Source: Nonomuraea gerenzanensis (GTDB lineage Bacteria; Actinomycetota; Actinomycetes; Streptosporangiales; Streptosporangiaceae). Taken from it: a stretch of 64,000 nucleotides of DNA. The stretch covers positions 6,076,001 to 6,140,000 of the forward strand of contig NZ_CP084058.1 in NCBI RefSeq assembly GCF_020215645.1, given 5' to 3'. Positions 28,374-36,818 of the stretch are shown piece after piece. How positions within the stretch are numbered: position 1 is the stretch's first letter; every line of letters begins with the position of its first letter. The translations under genes and the position numbers were made by a program. The notes beneath the pieces were generated by a model. That model did no database searches and was not told where the DNA came from. It was given only the letters and a program-made list of their open reading frames with translations.

Positions 28374-29990
28374 TCATCGCCCGAGGCCACCGCGAAGGCG
28401 ACGAATCCTGGATCGGACGCTGCCGGTCGAGAGGAGCTGCTGCGCCACGATGTGTCCCGAGCCGCCTCCGAGACCGGCGCCAGGATGGGTGAAGGCGCCT
28501 ATCTGCCAGAGCCCGCCAAAGCCCGTCCGGTGGCCGGTCCCGGTGCCGGGACGCCACCAGAAGCTCTGGTCGAGTTCGGCGGAGCCGCCATACGGGTCAC
28601 CCGCGACCGCGTTCGGATTCGCGGCGAGCAGGGTGGGCGGCGGCAAGGCGACGCTGGCGCGGATGCTGTCGCGAAGACCGGGGGCGAATGGCGCGATCCG
28701 CTTGATCACCCGGTCCACGTATGCCGCCACGACTTCCTCGCTCCACGCATCGGCCACGTCGATCTCGCCCGCGGCGTCGCCGCGCGGAGCGAACGGCAGC
28801 TCCTGGAGCTGGATCCACAGCGTGCCGGCGCCCTCCGGCGCGCGGCTGGGGTCGAGGACCGTCTGCTGTCCCACGACGACCGTAGGTGCAGCGGGCAGCA
28901 ACCCGGCTTCGGCCTGGGCACAGGCCATGCCGGTGCTGTCGGCACCGTTCGAGATGTGCACCAGTGGCACCTGGTCCAGGCGGGTATCGCTCCACCGCAG
29001 CCGCTCGTCGAGGGCGAGGTGGATCTGCATGGCGGCCCGCCCCGGCCGGTGCAGCCGTGCCGCACGCCGCCCGTCTTCCCTTGAGGCGCCGCGGTCCAGC
29101 AGCCTGTCGTAGAGATCGCCGGTCGAGGTCGAGGCCAGCACCGCCTTGCGGGCGGCGATACGCAGGCCGCCGGCGTGGACGGCGACCGCACGGCCGCCGG
29201 AGACCTCGATCCGCTCGGCGTGGACACCCAGACGGATCTCGACGCCACGGTCGGCGAGCAGGCGCTCGAAGGCCGCGACGAACTGCCGCGCTCCGCCCTT
29301 CACCACCGGAAGGCCGATGCGGTGCACGGTGGCCGCCATCACCGGCAGCATCATGCCGCCGCCGGCCTGGTCGGGGCCGAGCCCAGCGTGCAACAGCCAT
29401 GGTGTCCAGAGCTGGTCGGCCTCCCACCCGGTGAAACGCTCGCGTACGAAGCCGCGGCCGCTCTGCACGGCGACCCGGGCCAGCTCCACCGCGCCGCTCA
29501 TGCCCAGGCTCCGCAGCGCGGACGCACCGAGCCGCGCGACGTCCCGGGCGCGCAATTCCGAGCCGAGCACGCCGAACACGACGCCCGCACGCCGCTCGAG
29601 CTCCTCGAGCATGGTGCGGTACGCCGCCTGATCGGCAGAGTGGGCCAGACGGGCGACGGTCGCCTCCGGGTCCCGGTCGGCGATGACGACGCCACGCTCG
29701 GAGATCGACGCGGTCACGGCGTCGTCCGTGTTGGCGTACTCCAGGCCGCGCTCGTGGAGCGCCGCGCCGAGGCCGGCGTATGCGCCGCCTCCGACGAACA
29801 GTGGATGCCACGACGAGAACGTGTCGTGGACGTGCCCGGGGATGGTGAACTCCTCAGAGTCGATGAACCCGCCGAGACGGTCGCGCGTTTCGAGCAGCAC
29901 CACCGTCCATCCCGCGCCCGCTAGCTCGGCCGCGGCCACCAGGCCGTTGATGCCCGCTCCGATCACTACGGCATCGGCTTCGTCGCGCAC
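28374..29990 (-). CDS. FAD-dependent oxidoreductase, phytoene-desaturase-like
   Basis: Flavoenzyme of 538 residues. The dinucleotide-binding motif AVVIGAGINGLVAAAELAGA lies at about 7-26, followed by ETRDRLGGFID. The central part contains WLLHAGLGPDQAGGGMMLP and the substrate-domain segment VVKGGARQFVAAFERLLADR. The C-terminal FAD-contacting segment is GLWQIGAFTHPGAGLGGGSG. This is the layout of COG1233-type desaturases/isomerases (carotenoid and related), without a membrane anchor. No carotenoid genes are nearby, so the substrate is open. Confidence 0.88.
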   Translation of the reverse strand: MRDEADAVVIGAGINGLVAAAELAGAGWTVVLLETRDRLGGFIDSEEFTIPGHVHDTFSSWHPLFVGGGAYAGLGAALHERGLEYANTDDAVTASISERGVVIADRDPEATVARLAHSADQAAYRTMLEELERRAGVVFGVLGSELRARDVARLGASALRSLGMSGAVELARVAVQSGRGFVRERFTGWEADQLWTPWLLHAGLGPDQAGGGMMLPVMAATVHRIGLPVVKGGARQFVAAFERLLADRGVEIRLGVHAERIEVSGGRAVAVHAGGLRIAARKAVLASTSTGDLYDRLLDRGASREDGRRAARLHRPGRAAMQIHLALDERLRWSDTRLDQVPLVHISNGADSTGMACAQAEAGLLPAAPTVVVGQQTVLDPSRAPEGAGTLWIQLQELPFAPRGDAAGEIDVADAWSEEVVAAYVDRVIKRIAPFAPGLRDSIRASVALPPPTLLAANPNAVAGDPYGGSAELDQSFWWRPGTGTGHRTGFGGLWQIGAFTHPGAGLGGGSGHIVAQQLLSTGSVRSRIRRLRGGLGR

Positions 29991-29999
29991 CGTTCACCC

Positions 30000-30292
30000 C
30001 CATCGTCATCGTCCGGCCCCATCCGGCGGAGGCTCCGCCCGCGCGGGCCCGCACCTGGGTGTCGTTCCGCCCGGCCCGCAGCGGCTCGACGTGGTTCTCG
30101 GCGAGACCCGGCACGGCTGCGGCGACGAAGGGCCCACGCACTGCCGCCCGGAAGCGGGTGCTCCCCGACAGCACCGTCACCGGCCATGCGGCTCATCACC
30201 GCGAGCAGGTAGCCGCCGTGTACCTGGCCACCCACTCTCCACCGCGAGCACAGACCCGTCTCGTAGACGTCTCCACGCCGCAGGATCGCCAT
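30000..30292 (-). pseudogene. acyl-CoA thioesterase-like (hotdog) relic
   Basis: From an ATG the frame reads MAILRRGDVYETGLCSRWRV GGQVHGGYLLAVMSRMAG, a good match to the first half of the thioesterase-like hotdog family. A shift then moves the continuation (GPFVAAAVPGLAENHVEPLR AGRNDTQVRARA) to another frame. The protein then runs out after about 95 residues where relatives have over 250. One frameshift and truncation make it non-functional. Confidence 0.55.
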
Positions 30293-30680
30293 CGCTGCCT
30301 GGAATGTGCCCATCTGTGTTCCAGTCCGTCGTCGCGCGAGCGGAAGGTGGTCCACGGCGCGCACCACCTGAGCATCCCAGTCAACCGCGCCGACAGCAGA
30401 TTCAGTCCCACGACGGCGGCACCATTGTCCCTTCTTCTCGCAACGCCATGACGCCGTACGTCAAGTGACGGTTTCGCGTTTCGAGTTGTCTGGCGTGGCT
30501 TGGCATCCTGCTAAGCGCGGGGACGCCTTCCCGGCACTACATTCGTAGGTCCGGTCGGAGCACGTCGCGAGGCGGGCGAGCCGGAGAAGGGCGGCGTCAA
30601 GGGCAAAACGTCTGTGACGATGGCCCCGACCGCGGAGAGGGAATCCCGCACCGGCCGCACAGGTTCCGGCTGACGGTGGC

Positions 30681-30795
30681 TGAGCTGGGCCGCTCACGAG
30701 GCGGGCTGACGAGCAAGGCGCATCCGGCGGCCGACCGCCGATGCCGGCTACTGTCCTTCGCCCTCACGCCGGGTCAGGCTGGAGACGGTCCGCAG
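30681..30795 (+). pseudogene. IS5/IS4-type transposase fragment
   Basis: The plus strand reads ELGRSRGGLTSKAHPAADRR CRLLSFALTPGQAGDGPQ, the well-known catalytic-region opening (GRSRGGLTTKIH..., TPGQ..D) of actinomycete IS5-group transposases. Sequence on both sides is unrelated, so only about 38 residues remain. Confidence 0.75.
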
Positions 30796-30799
30796 ATCC

Positions 30800-31098
30800 A
30801 GTGGGCTGCAGCACATCAGCATCCGCCCGCTCATCGCAAAGAGCGTCCAGGGGCGCGCCGGCCATGGAGGCGGCGGCGCGGGCGCGGGCATTCCGGCCCC
30901 GCATCGAGGTGCCCTCCTGGCGCTTGCACGAGGCCGCCGGTGTAGAGCAGCAGCGTGCTGCCCGGTTGCAGCGTCGCGACGGTGCTGGTAGGCGCCATGT
31001 CGTACCCGCGCCGAGGATAAGATTGACGGCGTCTTCAAGGTAACGCGCCGCGCCCGTCCTGAGTGACCAGCGCGGGCGGCGGATGACCGGCCACAGTA
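30800..31098 (-). pseudogene. SpoIIE/PP2C-type phosphatase C-terminal relic
   Basis: On the minus strand the segments AGHPPPALVTQDG, RYLEDAVNLILGAG, TVATLQPGSTLLLYTGGLV and ASMAGAPLDALCDE can be read in order but in different frames. Together they match the end of SpoIIE-type phosphatases (GHPPP and LLLYTDGLVE landmarks, here with Gly for Asp). At least two frameshifts separate them and the catalytic N-terminal part is absent. Confidence 0.55.
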
Positions 31099-31264
31099 GT
31101 GGGGCCGCCACTCGCGGTCGCCCTGGCCTTCCCTGGGAAAGACGTGGCGGCTCGGCCGGCGGTTCCTGGTCGCCTCGGCGAACGCACTCGCAGGATCGAA
31201 CGCAGGAGCAGCGCGACCTCGATCGCGAACGCGCGCTCACCGCGCTCGTCCAGGAGCGTGCCTC

Positions 31265-31675
31265 ATGAGCCGCGCGGCGGAACAGCGGCTGCTGCAGCAG
31301 GCGGGCGCCATCGCCGGGATGTGGCGCTTCACCCACGCCGGGCAGCGCGACACCTGGAGCTACGCCAGCCGTGCCGAGCTGCTCCTGGCCCAAGGCCGCC
31401 TGTTCACCCCGGCCCCGCGGCCCGCCCGGTTCACCGCCGGCCCGCCGGGCACCTGCTTCGCCACCGCCCCCCGCATGGCCGACGAGCAGGCCGGCCTGCT
31501 GTACGTCGAGGGCATGGTGCTGGCCGGCGGTGTGCCGTTCGCCTTCGACCACGCCTGATGCGTCAATGCCGACAGCGATCACGTCATCGACTTCACCCTG
31601 CCCGACGGGGCCCGGTGCGGCCTACCTCGGCATCGCCCTCACCGAGGACTGCCGGCGCGAACAACAGGACTGAAC
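31265..31675 (+). pseudogene. uncharacterised protein interrupted by a TGA and a frameshift
   Basis: An ATG opens RAAEQRLLQQAGAIAGMWRF and continues to YVEGMVLAGGVPFAFDHA, where a TGA stands at the place of a Trp codon. The next codons in the same frame read CVNADSDHVIDFTLPDG. After a one-base shift AAYLGIALTEDCRREQQD completes the protein. The order (YVEG...HAWCV...VID...YLGI) matches a small uncharacterised actinomycete family. The 97-codon first part could still be translated, but the conserved second half is lost. Confidence 0.55.
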
Positions 31676-31755
31676 GCACTCAGCGGCTTCGCCTGGACCG
31701 CGGCCTGCTCGCCCGCCCTGCCATACGACAACCGACCAGGCCTTTCGTGCGGGAT

Positions 31756-31788
31756 ATACGTACGTCCTTGCCGTCCGAGATACGTACG
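31756..31788. promoter_or_regulatory. paired ATACGTACG sites upstream of the Old Yellow Enzyme operon
   Basis: The 9-mer ATACGTACG occurs at 31756-31764 and again at 31780-31788, a 24-bp spacing; each holds the palindromic core TACGTA. They lie about 100-135 bases before the start of the flavoenzyme gene in a less GC-rich stretch. They look like tandem operator sites for a dimeric regulator; no regulator gene is adjacent. Confidence 0.45.
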
Positions 31789-31889
31789 CGATCCCCGTAG
31801 CCCGGTACCGAAACCTTGCCGATTCGGCCCGTGAAGGCCCGTTCGTAGCCTCGTGCCGCGAAGACGATCCCGTAACGAGGAGGATGATC

Positions 31890-32837
31890 GTGAACGAGCT
31901 TCTCACGCCTGTCACCGTCGGCGACCTGGAGCTGCCGAACCGCCTGGTCATGGCGCCCATGACGCGCAACCGGGCGCGTGGCGGGCTCGTCGGCGAGCTG
32001 ACCGCCGAGTACTACGCCCAGCGCGCCGCCGCCGGCCTGATCATCACCGAGGGCACCCAGCCCTGCGTGATCGGCCAGGGCTACCTCGACACCCCCGGCC
32101 TGCACACGCCGGCGCAGGTGTCGGCCTGGCGGCTGGTCACCGACGCGGTGCACCGGCGAGGCGGCCGCATCGCGGTGCAGATCATGCACTCCGGGCGGAT
32201 CGGCCATCCCTGCCTGTATCCGGCGGGCGAGCTGCCTCTCGCACCGTCGGCGATCCGCTCAGGGGAGCGGCTCCACACCCCCGCAGGGCTGCTGGAGCAC
32301 CCGACGCCGCGGGAGATGACGCTCGCCGACATCGACCAGGCCATCGAGGACTTCGCCTCCGCGGCCCGGCTGGCGATGGCGGCCGGGTTCGACGCGATCG
32401 GGCCGCACCGCACCGGCCTGCGCATCTCCCCCGGCATCACCTACAACGGCATGAACGAGAGCGACACGGAGCTGCTCTACACGCAACTGGCCCGCGCGCT
32501 GGCCCCGCACGACCTGGCGTACGTGCACGTCTCGGAGAACGACACCCGCGAGATCACCAAACTCATCCGCGAGCACTGGAGCGGCCCGCTCATCCTCAAC
32601 CCGCACCCATGGCGCGGCGACGAACCGGCCGGCCCCGCCGACGGGATCGAGGCGCTGCGCTCCGGCCTGGCCGACGCGATCTCCTTCGGCCGGCTGTGGC
32701 TGGCCAACCCCGACCTGCCCACCAGGATCGCGGCGGGCGGACCGTACACCGAGGCCGACCCGAGCACCTTCTACGGCGGCGACCACCGCGGCTACACCGA
32801 CTACCCGGTGCTCTCCCCCAGCGGGGCCGACCGATGA
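31890..32837 (+). CDS. Old Yellow Enzyme-family flavin oxidoreductase with apparent internal deletion
   Basis: NADH:flavin oxidoreductase of 315 residues from a GTG spaced six bases after GAGGAGG (an ATG lies directly against the site and is less likely). The TIM-barrel landmarks are VGDLELPNRLVMAPMTRNRA, GLIITEGTQ, QIMHSGR, and near the end ILNPHPW, ISFGRLWLANPDLP. However AMAAGFD runs straight into AIGPHRTGLRISPG. The usual 45-50 residues between these, including the HGANGYLLHQF substrate-binding His/Asn motif, are absent without a frame change. The enzyme is probably inactive or altered. It overlaps the next gene by ATGA. Confidence 0.85.
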   Translation: MNELLTPVTVGDLELPNRLVMAPMTRNRARGGLVGELTAEYYAQRAAAGLIITEGTQPCVIGQGYLDTPGLHTPAQVSAWRLVTDAVHRRGGRIAVQIMHSGRIGHPCLYPAGELPLAPSAIRSGERLHTPAGLLEHPTPREMTLADIDQAIEDFASAARLAMAAGFDAIGPHRTGLRISPGITYNGMNESDTELLYTQLARALAPHDLAYVHVSENDTREITKLIREHWSGPLILNPHPWRGDEPAGPADGIEALRSGLADAISFGRLWLANPDLPTRIAAGGPYTEADPSTFYGGDHRGYTDYPVLSPSGADR

Positions 32838-33262
32838 GCACAGAAAGGCCGAATCGCGTCATGAGCCACCAGGACGAAACAATCCTCCTTTTCCGCAACA
32901 CCATGCGTATCGCCGACGGTCACCTGGAGGATTTCCGCAACGCCATCGCCCGAGCCGTGGAGTTCGCCCAGCAGCATGGCCCGCAGCTGATGGTGCAGAC
33001 CTTCGTGGACGAGAAGCGGATGCTCGCGCACAGCTTCCAGCTCTATCGGGACTCCGACGCGGTCCGCCTGCACTGGAAGCTCGCGGACCCGTTCATCCAG
33101 GACGTCATGAAGCACTGCCGGGTGGAGCACTTCGAGGTGTTCGGTGAGCCGGACGCCGAGGTGGCAGCGGGCCTGCGCTCGTCGCTCGGCGAGCAGACCC
33201 CGCTCACGTTCTCGCCCCGCATCGCCGGCTTCCTACGCTTCGGCGTGGCCCCTCAGGCGTAG
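32834..33262 (+). CDS. dimeric alpha-beta-barrel (antibiotic-biosynthesis-monooxygenase-like) protein
   Basis: Protein of 142 residues, starting at the ATG that overlaps the flavoenzyme stop; a second ATG nine codons in is possible. The opening ILLFRNTMRIADGHLEDFRN and the later MVQTFVDEKRMLAHSFQLYR followed by HCRVEHFEVFG show the ferredoxin-like beta-alpha-beta layout of ABM-domain proteins. These are cofactor-free monooxygenases or small sensors. Coupling to the flavoenzyme suggests action on the same small molecule. Confidence 0.65.
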   Translation: MSTERPNRVMSHQDETILLFRNTMRIADGHLEDFRNAIARAVEFAQQHGPQLMVQTFVDEKRMLAHSFQLYRDSDAVRLHWKLADPFIQDVMKHCRVEHFEVFGEPDAEVAAGLRSSLGEQTPLTFSPRIAGFLRFGVAPQA

Positions 33263-33741
33263 CCGACGCGCCCGCACGCCGCCCCGGCCGCGAAGCGAAG
33301 CTCCCGTCGCTCATCATCGCCGGCAACTTCGCCGACGGCCTATGGACCGTCCAGAGCGACGATGGCACCACCTGGGGCCGCAGGCGAGTAGTCGCCGTTG
33401 CGTCAAATCGCGGCGGGCGACACCCCTGATGAGGGGTTACTCATAGAACAGGGAAGGCTCCAGGCCAGTCTGGAGCCTTCACGAATCCCGGACCTCATCC
33501 TCGTGATGGACAGCCCCTTGACGGCGAGAGTGCAGAGGGGTGACGTTCGGGTCCGGCAGCTCCAACTGCTTCCGCAGTTCCTGCTTGTCCAGAGTGAGGT
33601 GCCGACGTCGGCCTGGTCCACCCCGTTGGCTTGATGAGCAGTTCGTCCGCCGCCTGCGCGTGACTCGTCACAGTTCTGCCATTCGGTGATCCCATGCGGG
33701 CCGACGCCAAGAGCAGTCGCCTCGGGAAAGGGAGCAACCGC
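33263..33741. other. intergenic region with two hairpins, no recognised gene
   Basis: About 480 bases. Near 33300-33390 the plus strand reads LPSLIIAGNFADGLWTVQSD DGTTW, possibly a scrap of a lost gene, without start or domain context. Two inverted repeats lie at 33422-33480 (separate entry). The remainder shows only shadow frames. Confidence 0.35.
33422..33480 (+). terminator. two consecutive hairpins after the flavoenzyme operon
   Basis: ACCCCT/AGGGGT forms a 6-bp stem at 33422-33437, and GAAGGCTCCAG/CTGGAGCCTTC a perfect 11-bp stem with a 6-base loop at 33453-33480. They follow the operon by about 160-220 bases and could terminate it, or be remains of a mobile-element end. No T-run is present. 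Confidence 0.5.
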
Positions 33742-33924
33742 ATGTCCACGCTGGCAGAACAGATCGATGGCGGCATCGCGGTCGACATCCGCCGCGACAC
33801 CCTGGCCGCCGCGGCGGTCAGGGCACTGGGTGCCGTCCTCGCCCACGCCGAAGTGGCCACCGACGCCGACGGCTACCTTGAACTCCTGGAGTTCGCTCGT
33901 CGGCAAGTCCCGGGCCCCCGCTGA
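33742..33924 (+). pseudogene. IS110-family transposase N-terminal fragment
   Basis: An ATG with AAAGGGAG upstream encodes 60 residues including GIAVDIRRDTLAAAAVRALG AVLAHAEVATDADGYLELLE. This matches the start of IS110-type DEDD transposases (VDTHKDT..AAVxDxxGxVL, then GYxxLLxW). The frame stops at residue 60, before the other catalytic residues. The usual VDTH has become VDIR. It is a truncated relic. Confidence 0.55.
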
Positions 33925-34045
33925 CCACGCCCTTCCTGCTGCCGGATACGGGTCTGGAAAGCGGCGAAGTCCGCACATGCTCTCCCACGACCGCGTAGAC
34001 CCCACTATGTCTCGGGATGCACGGGTCGGTCGCTTCCCTGCGCGC

Positions 34046-34660
34046 CTATGGGTGGTCTTGCCGGTGTTGAGCCGTCACCAGGAACAGCCGGGTCGGCTGC
34101 TCGGATGGGAAGCTCCAGCGGTGTGGCTGGAGGCCCTTGTACCAGATCGAGTCACCGTCGTTGAGCTGGACGGCCTGCCAGTCGCGGAACTCGATGCGCA
34201 GGGTGCCGCCGATGACGACGACCAGGTCTTCGCCCGGATGCTCGAACCAGTCGCCCGCCGGGGTGTTCGGCATGGCTGTGACCTCGTTGGCCTTGATGAG
34301 GCCGTCCGGTTCGCCGGCCAGGAGCCTGAAGTCTCCGCCGGCACCGCCTCGCTCGGTTCCGGTGAGCCGTGGACCGTCCCCTCTCCGGGTGATGACCAGG
34401 TCTCGTCCTGATGGCCGAGGGAGAAGATCCTGCGGGAGCACGTTAAGCGCTTGGGCCAGCCGGTAGAGCGTGGCGACGCTGGGAGCGGACCGCCCCGTCT
34501 CCAGGTGGCTCAGGAACGCCTGGGAAAGCCCAGTCGCGGAGGCGAGCGCCGTCATGGTGATCCCAGCCCGCCGGCGAGCCTCCCGGATCGTCGCGCCGAT
34601 CTCCTGCTCCAGGCCGGGTGAGCCGGCGACGGGCGCTTCCTGGTGGGCCGATGATGTCAC
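34046..34660 (-). CDS. XRE-family regulator with C-terminal cupin domain
   Basis: Transcription factor of 204 residues from a GTG preceded by AAGGTG. A lambda-repressor-type helix-turn-helix (about 20-78) reads IGATIREARRRAGITMTALA SATGLSQAFLSHLETGRSAP. The cupin (about 125-195) has GDWFEHPGEDLVVVIGG and RIEFRDWQAVQLNDGDSIWY. Such proteins usually sense a small molecule in the cupin and control adjacent catabolic genes. It is divergent from the molybdenum-hydroxylase operon, with about 105 bases between, which is its likely target. Confidence 0.93.
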   Translation of the reverse strand: MTSSAHQEAPVAGSPGLEQEIGATIREARRRAGITMTALASATGLSQAFLSHLETGRSAPSVATLYRLAQALNVLPQDLLPRPSGRDLVITRRGDGPRLTGTERGGAGGDFRLLAGEPDGLIKANEVTAMPNTPAGDWFEHPGEDLVVVIGGTLRIEFRDWQAVQLNDGDSIWYKGLQPHRWSFPSEQPTRLFLVTAQHRQDHP

Positions 34661-34677
34661 GCAATCACCTTAACGTG

Positions 34678-34707
34678 TTGACATGAAATTAGTCCTAGTA
34701 ATAATGT
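34678..34707 (+). promoter_or_regulatory. candidate sigma-70-type promoter of the molybdenum hydroxylase operon
   Basis: TTGACA is followed after 18 bases by TAATGT in a locally AT-rich stretch, about 60 bases before the first gene. The stretch lies between the divergent regulator start and the operon, so an operator for the XRE-cupin protein probably overlaps it. Confidence 0.5.
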
Positions 34708-34766
34708 CGCCGCGTTCTACCTGCTAGAGGCGAGCATCTCGTTGTGACACAAATAAGGGGTCCCCG

Positions 34767-36818
34767 ATGGGTGAACGCTTCGATGCACACGTGAAAGCCG
34801 CGGGCAAGCACCGCTATCCCTCCGACGTCGCGCTGCCGGGCATGCTGTGGGTGCGCGTCGTCCGCGCTCGCCTTGCGCATGCCACCATCCGCGCGGTCGA
34901 CACCACTGCGGCGCGTGCGACTCCTGGCGTCGCATGCGTTCTGACCGCCTCGGACGTTCCCGGGCTGAACGCCTTCGGCCTCGATGTGGCCGATCAGCCC
35001 GTGTTGGCATCGGACCGGATCCGCTTCCACGGCGAGGCGATCACGATCGTGGCCGCCGACACCGACCAACAGGCACGCCGCGCCGCCGACGCCGTGCTCG
35101 TCGATGCGGAGCCTTTGGAGGTGGTCTCGGACCTGCTCGAACCCGCAGACCTGTGTGGCCGGGTCGAGCTGGGAACAGGCGACATCGATGCCGCGCTGGC
35201 CGACGCCGATCTCGTGCGTGAGCTGACCTACCAGACGCCGCGCCAGGAGCACGCCTTTCTGGAGACCGAGGCCGGTTGCGCCTATGACGACGACGGCGTG
35301 CTGACCATCGTCGCCGGAGGGCAGAACCCCTTTCACGATCGCCGCCAGCTGGCCGCGATCCTCGGCGTGCCCGAGTCGAGACTCCGGGTGCTGCACCCGA
35401 TGATGGGCGGGGCGTTCGGCGGCAAGGAGGACCTGAACGTTCAGCCGCTACTGGCGCTGGTGACCTGGCACACCGGCCGCCCCTGCCGCATGATGTACGA
35501 CCGTCAGGAATCGATGGCCGCCGGGGTGAAGCGTCACCCTTTCCAGGTCCGCTACCGGATCGCGGCCACCAGCGCAGGCGACCTGGTGGCCGCCGACGTC
35601 GATTTCGTCGCCGACGCGGGCGCCTACACCACGCTCAGCCCCGCCGTCGTCGGGCTCGCCGCGGAGCATGCCTGCGGGCCGTACGCCTTCGCGGGAACCC
35701 GGATCCGCGGCCGTGCGGCCTTCACCAACAACGGCAACGCCAGCGCGTTCCGCGGGTTCGGCAACCCTCAGATGGTCGCCGGTTTGGAGCAGTGCGTGGA
35801 CATGCTGGCGCGGGACACCGGCCTGGGACCGATCGAATTCCGCCGCCGGAATCTGCTGCGGCCCGGCGAGGTGGCCGGCTTCGGCAGGACCGTTCTCGGG
35901 ACGCTGGGCATGGGCCGAGTCCTGGACGCCGCCCAGGCCAGCCCCCTGCTGACCGAGCCCGTTCACTCGGAGACGCCCCACAAACGCCGCGGGGTCGGCC
36001 TCGCCATCGCATGGCAGGGGTTCGGCATGGGGGCCGGTGTGAAGGACAGGGCCCTCGTCCGCCTGGAACGGCTGGAAAGCGGGCGGATCCGGTTACACGT
36101 GAGCACTCCCGACATGGGCCAGGGAAACCTGTCCGCCTACATCCGGATCGCCGCCGACGAGCTGGGCGTCCCCGCATCGTTGTTCGACATCGCCGACGGC
36201 GACTCCGACGGGCCCGACTCCGGATCGAGCAACGGCTCGCGCACCATGTTCACCGTGGGCTCGGCCGTACTGCAGGCAGCTCGGGAACTACGCCGGACCG
36301 ACGGCGGGCCGCTGAGCGTCGAAGGGCGGTTCGCGCCACGCCAGAGCGACCCCATCACGCCCGGTATCCCGCATGCCGCGTTCGCCTCCTCCGCGCAGAT
36401 CGTGCTCGTGGAAGTCGACACTTTGACCGGCGAGGTCGATGTCCTGCGCGTCGAGCACTACCTCGACGCGGGCCGCGTCATCGACCGGGCGGGAGTGGAG
36501 GCTCAGTCGGAGGGCGCGATCGCCCAGGGCCTCGGACTCGCCCTGCTCGAAGACGCCATCATCGAGGACGGCGAGCCGCGCACCACCAGGTTGTCGACCT
36601 ACCTGATCCCGTCGGCGCTGGACGTCCCGGCCGACATCGTCACCTTCATCGTCGAAGAGCCCGAGCCGCTGAGCCCGCTGGGCGTGCGCGGGATCGGCGA
36701 GATAGGCATCAGCGCCACGGCCGCCGCGGTCGCCAACGCGATCTATGACGCCGTCGGCAGGAGATTCGCCCGCTTCCCCATCACTCCGGAACAGGTACTG
36801 GAAGCCCTCAGCTCATGA
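34767..36818 (+). CDS. xanthine dehydrogenase-family molybdopterin-binding subunit
   Basis: Catalytic molybdenum hydroxylase subunit of 683 residues. The N-terminal domain starts with FDAHVKAAGKHRYPSDVALP and GMLWVRVVRA. The molybdopterin domain shows MMGGAFGGKEDL, NGNASAFRGFGNPQ, STPDMGQGN and the C-terminal GVRGIGEIGI, where Glu645 matches the catalytic base of the family (GxKGxGEP). It would hydroxylate a purine or other N-heterocycle, passing electrons to the iron-sulfur/FAD subunit encoded next. Length is somewhat short for the family. Its stop overlaps the next start (ATGA). The substrate is unknown; no other purine genes adjoin. Confidence 0.92.
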   Translation: MGERFDAHVKAAGKHRYPSDVALPGMLWVRVVRARLAHATIRAVDTTAARATPGVACVLTASDVPGLNAFGLDVADQPVLASDRIRFHGEAITIVAADTDQQARRAADAVLVDAEPLEVVSDLLEPADLCGRVELGTGDIDAALADADLVRELTYQTPRQEHAFLETEAGCAYDDDGVLTIVAGGQNPFHDRRQLAAILGVPESRLRVLHPMMGGAFGGKEDLNVQPLLALVTWHTGRPCRMMYDRQESMAAGVKRHPFQVRYRIAATSAGDLVAADVDFVADAGAYTTLSPAVVGLAAEHACGPYAFAGTRIRGRAAFTNNGNASAFRGFGNPQMVAGLEQCVDMLARDTGLGPIEFRRRNLLRPGEVAGFGRTVLGTLGMGRVLDAAQASPLLTEPVHSETPHKRRGVGLAIAWQGFGMGAGVKDRALVRLERLESGRIRLHVSTPDMGQGNLSAYIRIAADELGVPASLFDIADGDSDGPDSGSSNGSRTMFTVGSAVLQAARELRRTDGGPLSVEGRFAPRQSDPITPGIPHAAFASSAQIVLVEVDTLTGEVDVLRVEHYLDAGRVIDRAGVEAQSEGAIAQGLGLALLEDAIIEDGEPRTTRLSTYLIPSALDVPADIVTFIVEEPEPLSPLGVRGIGEIGISATAAAVANAIYDAVGRRFARFPITPEQVLEALSS

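Noticed and set aside
33300..33400. Plus-strand segment FADGLWTVQSDDGTTW
   Set aside because: Looks protein-like but has no start, no continuation and no family I can name.
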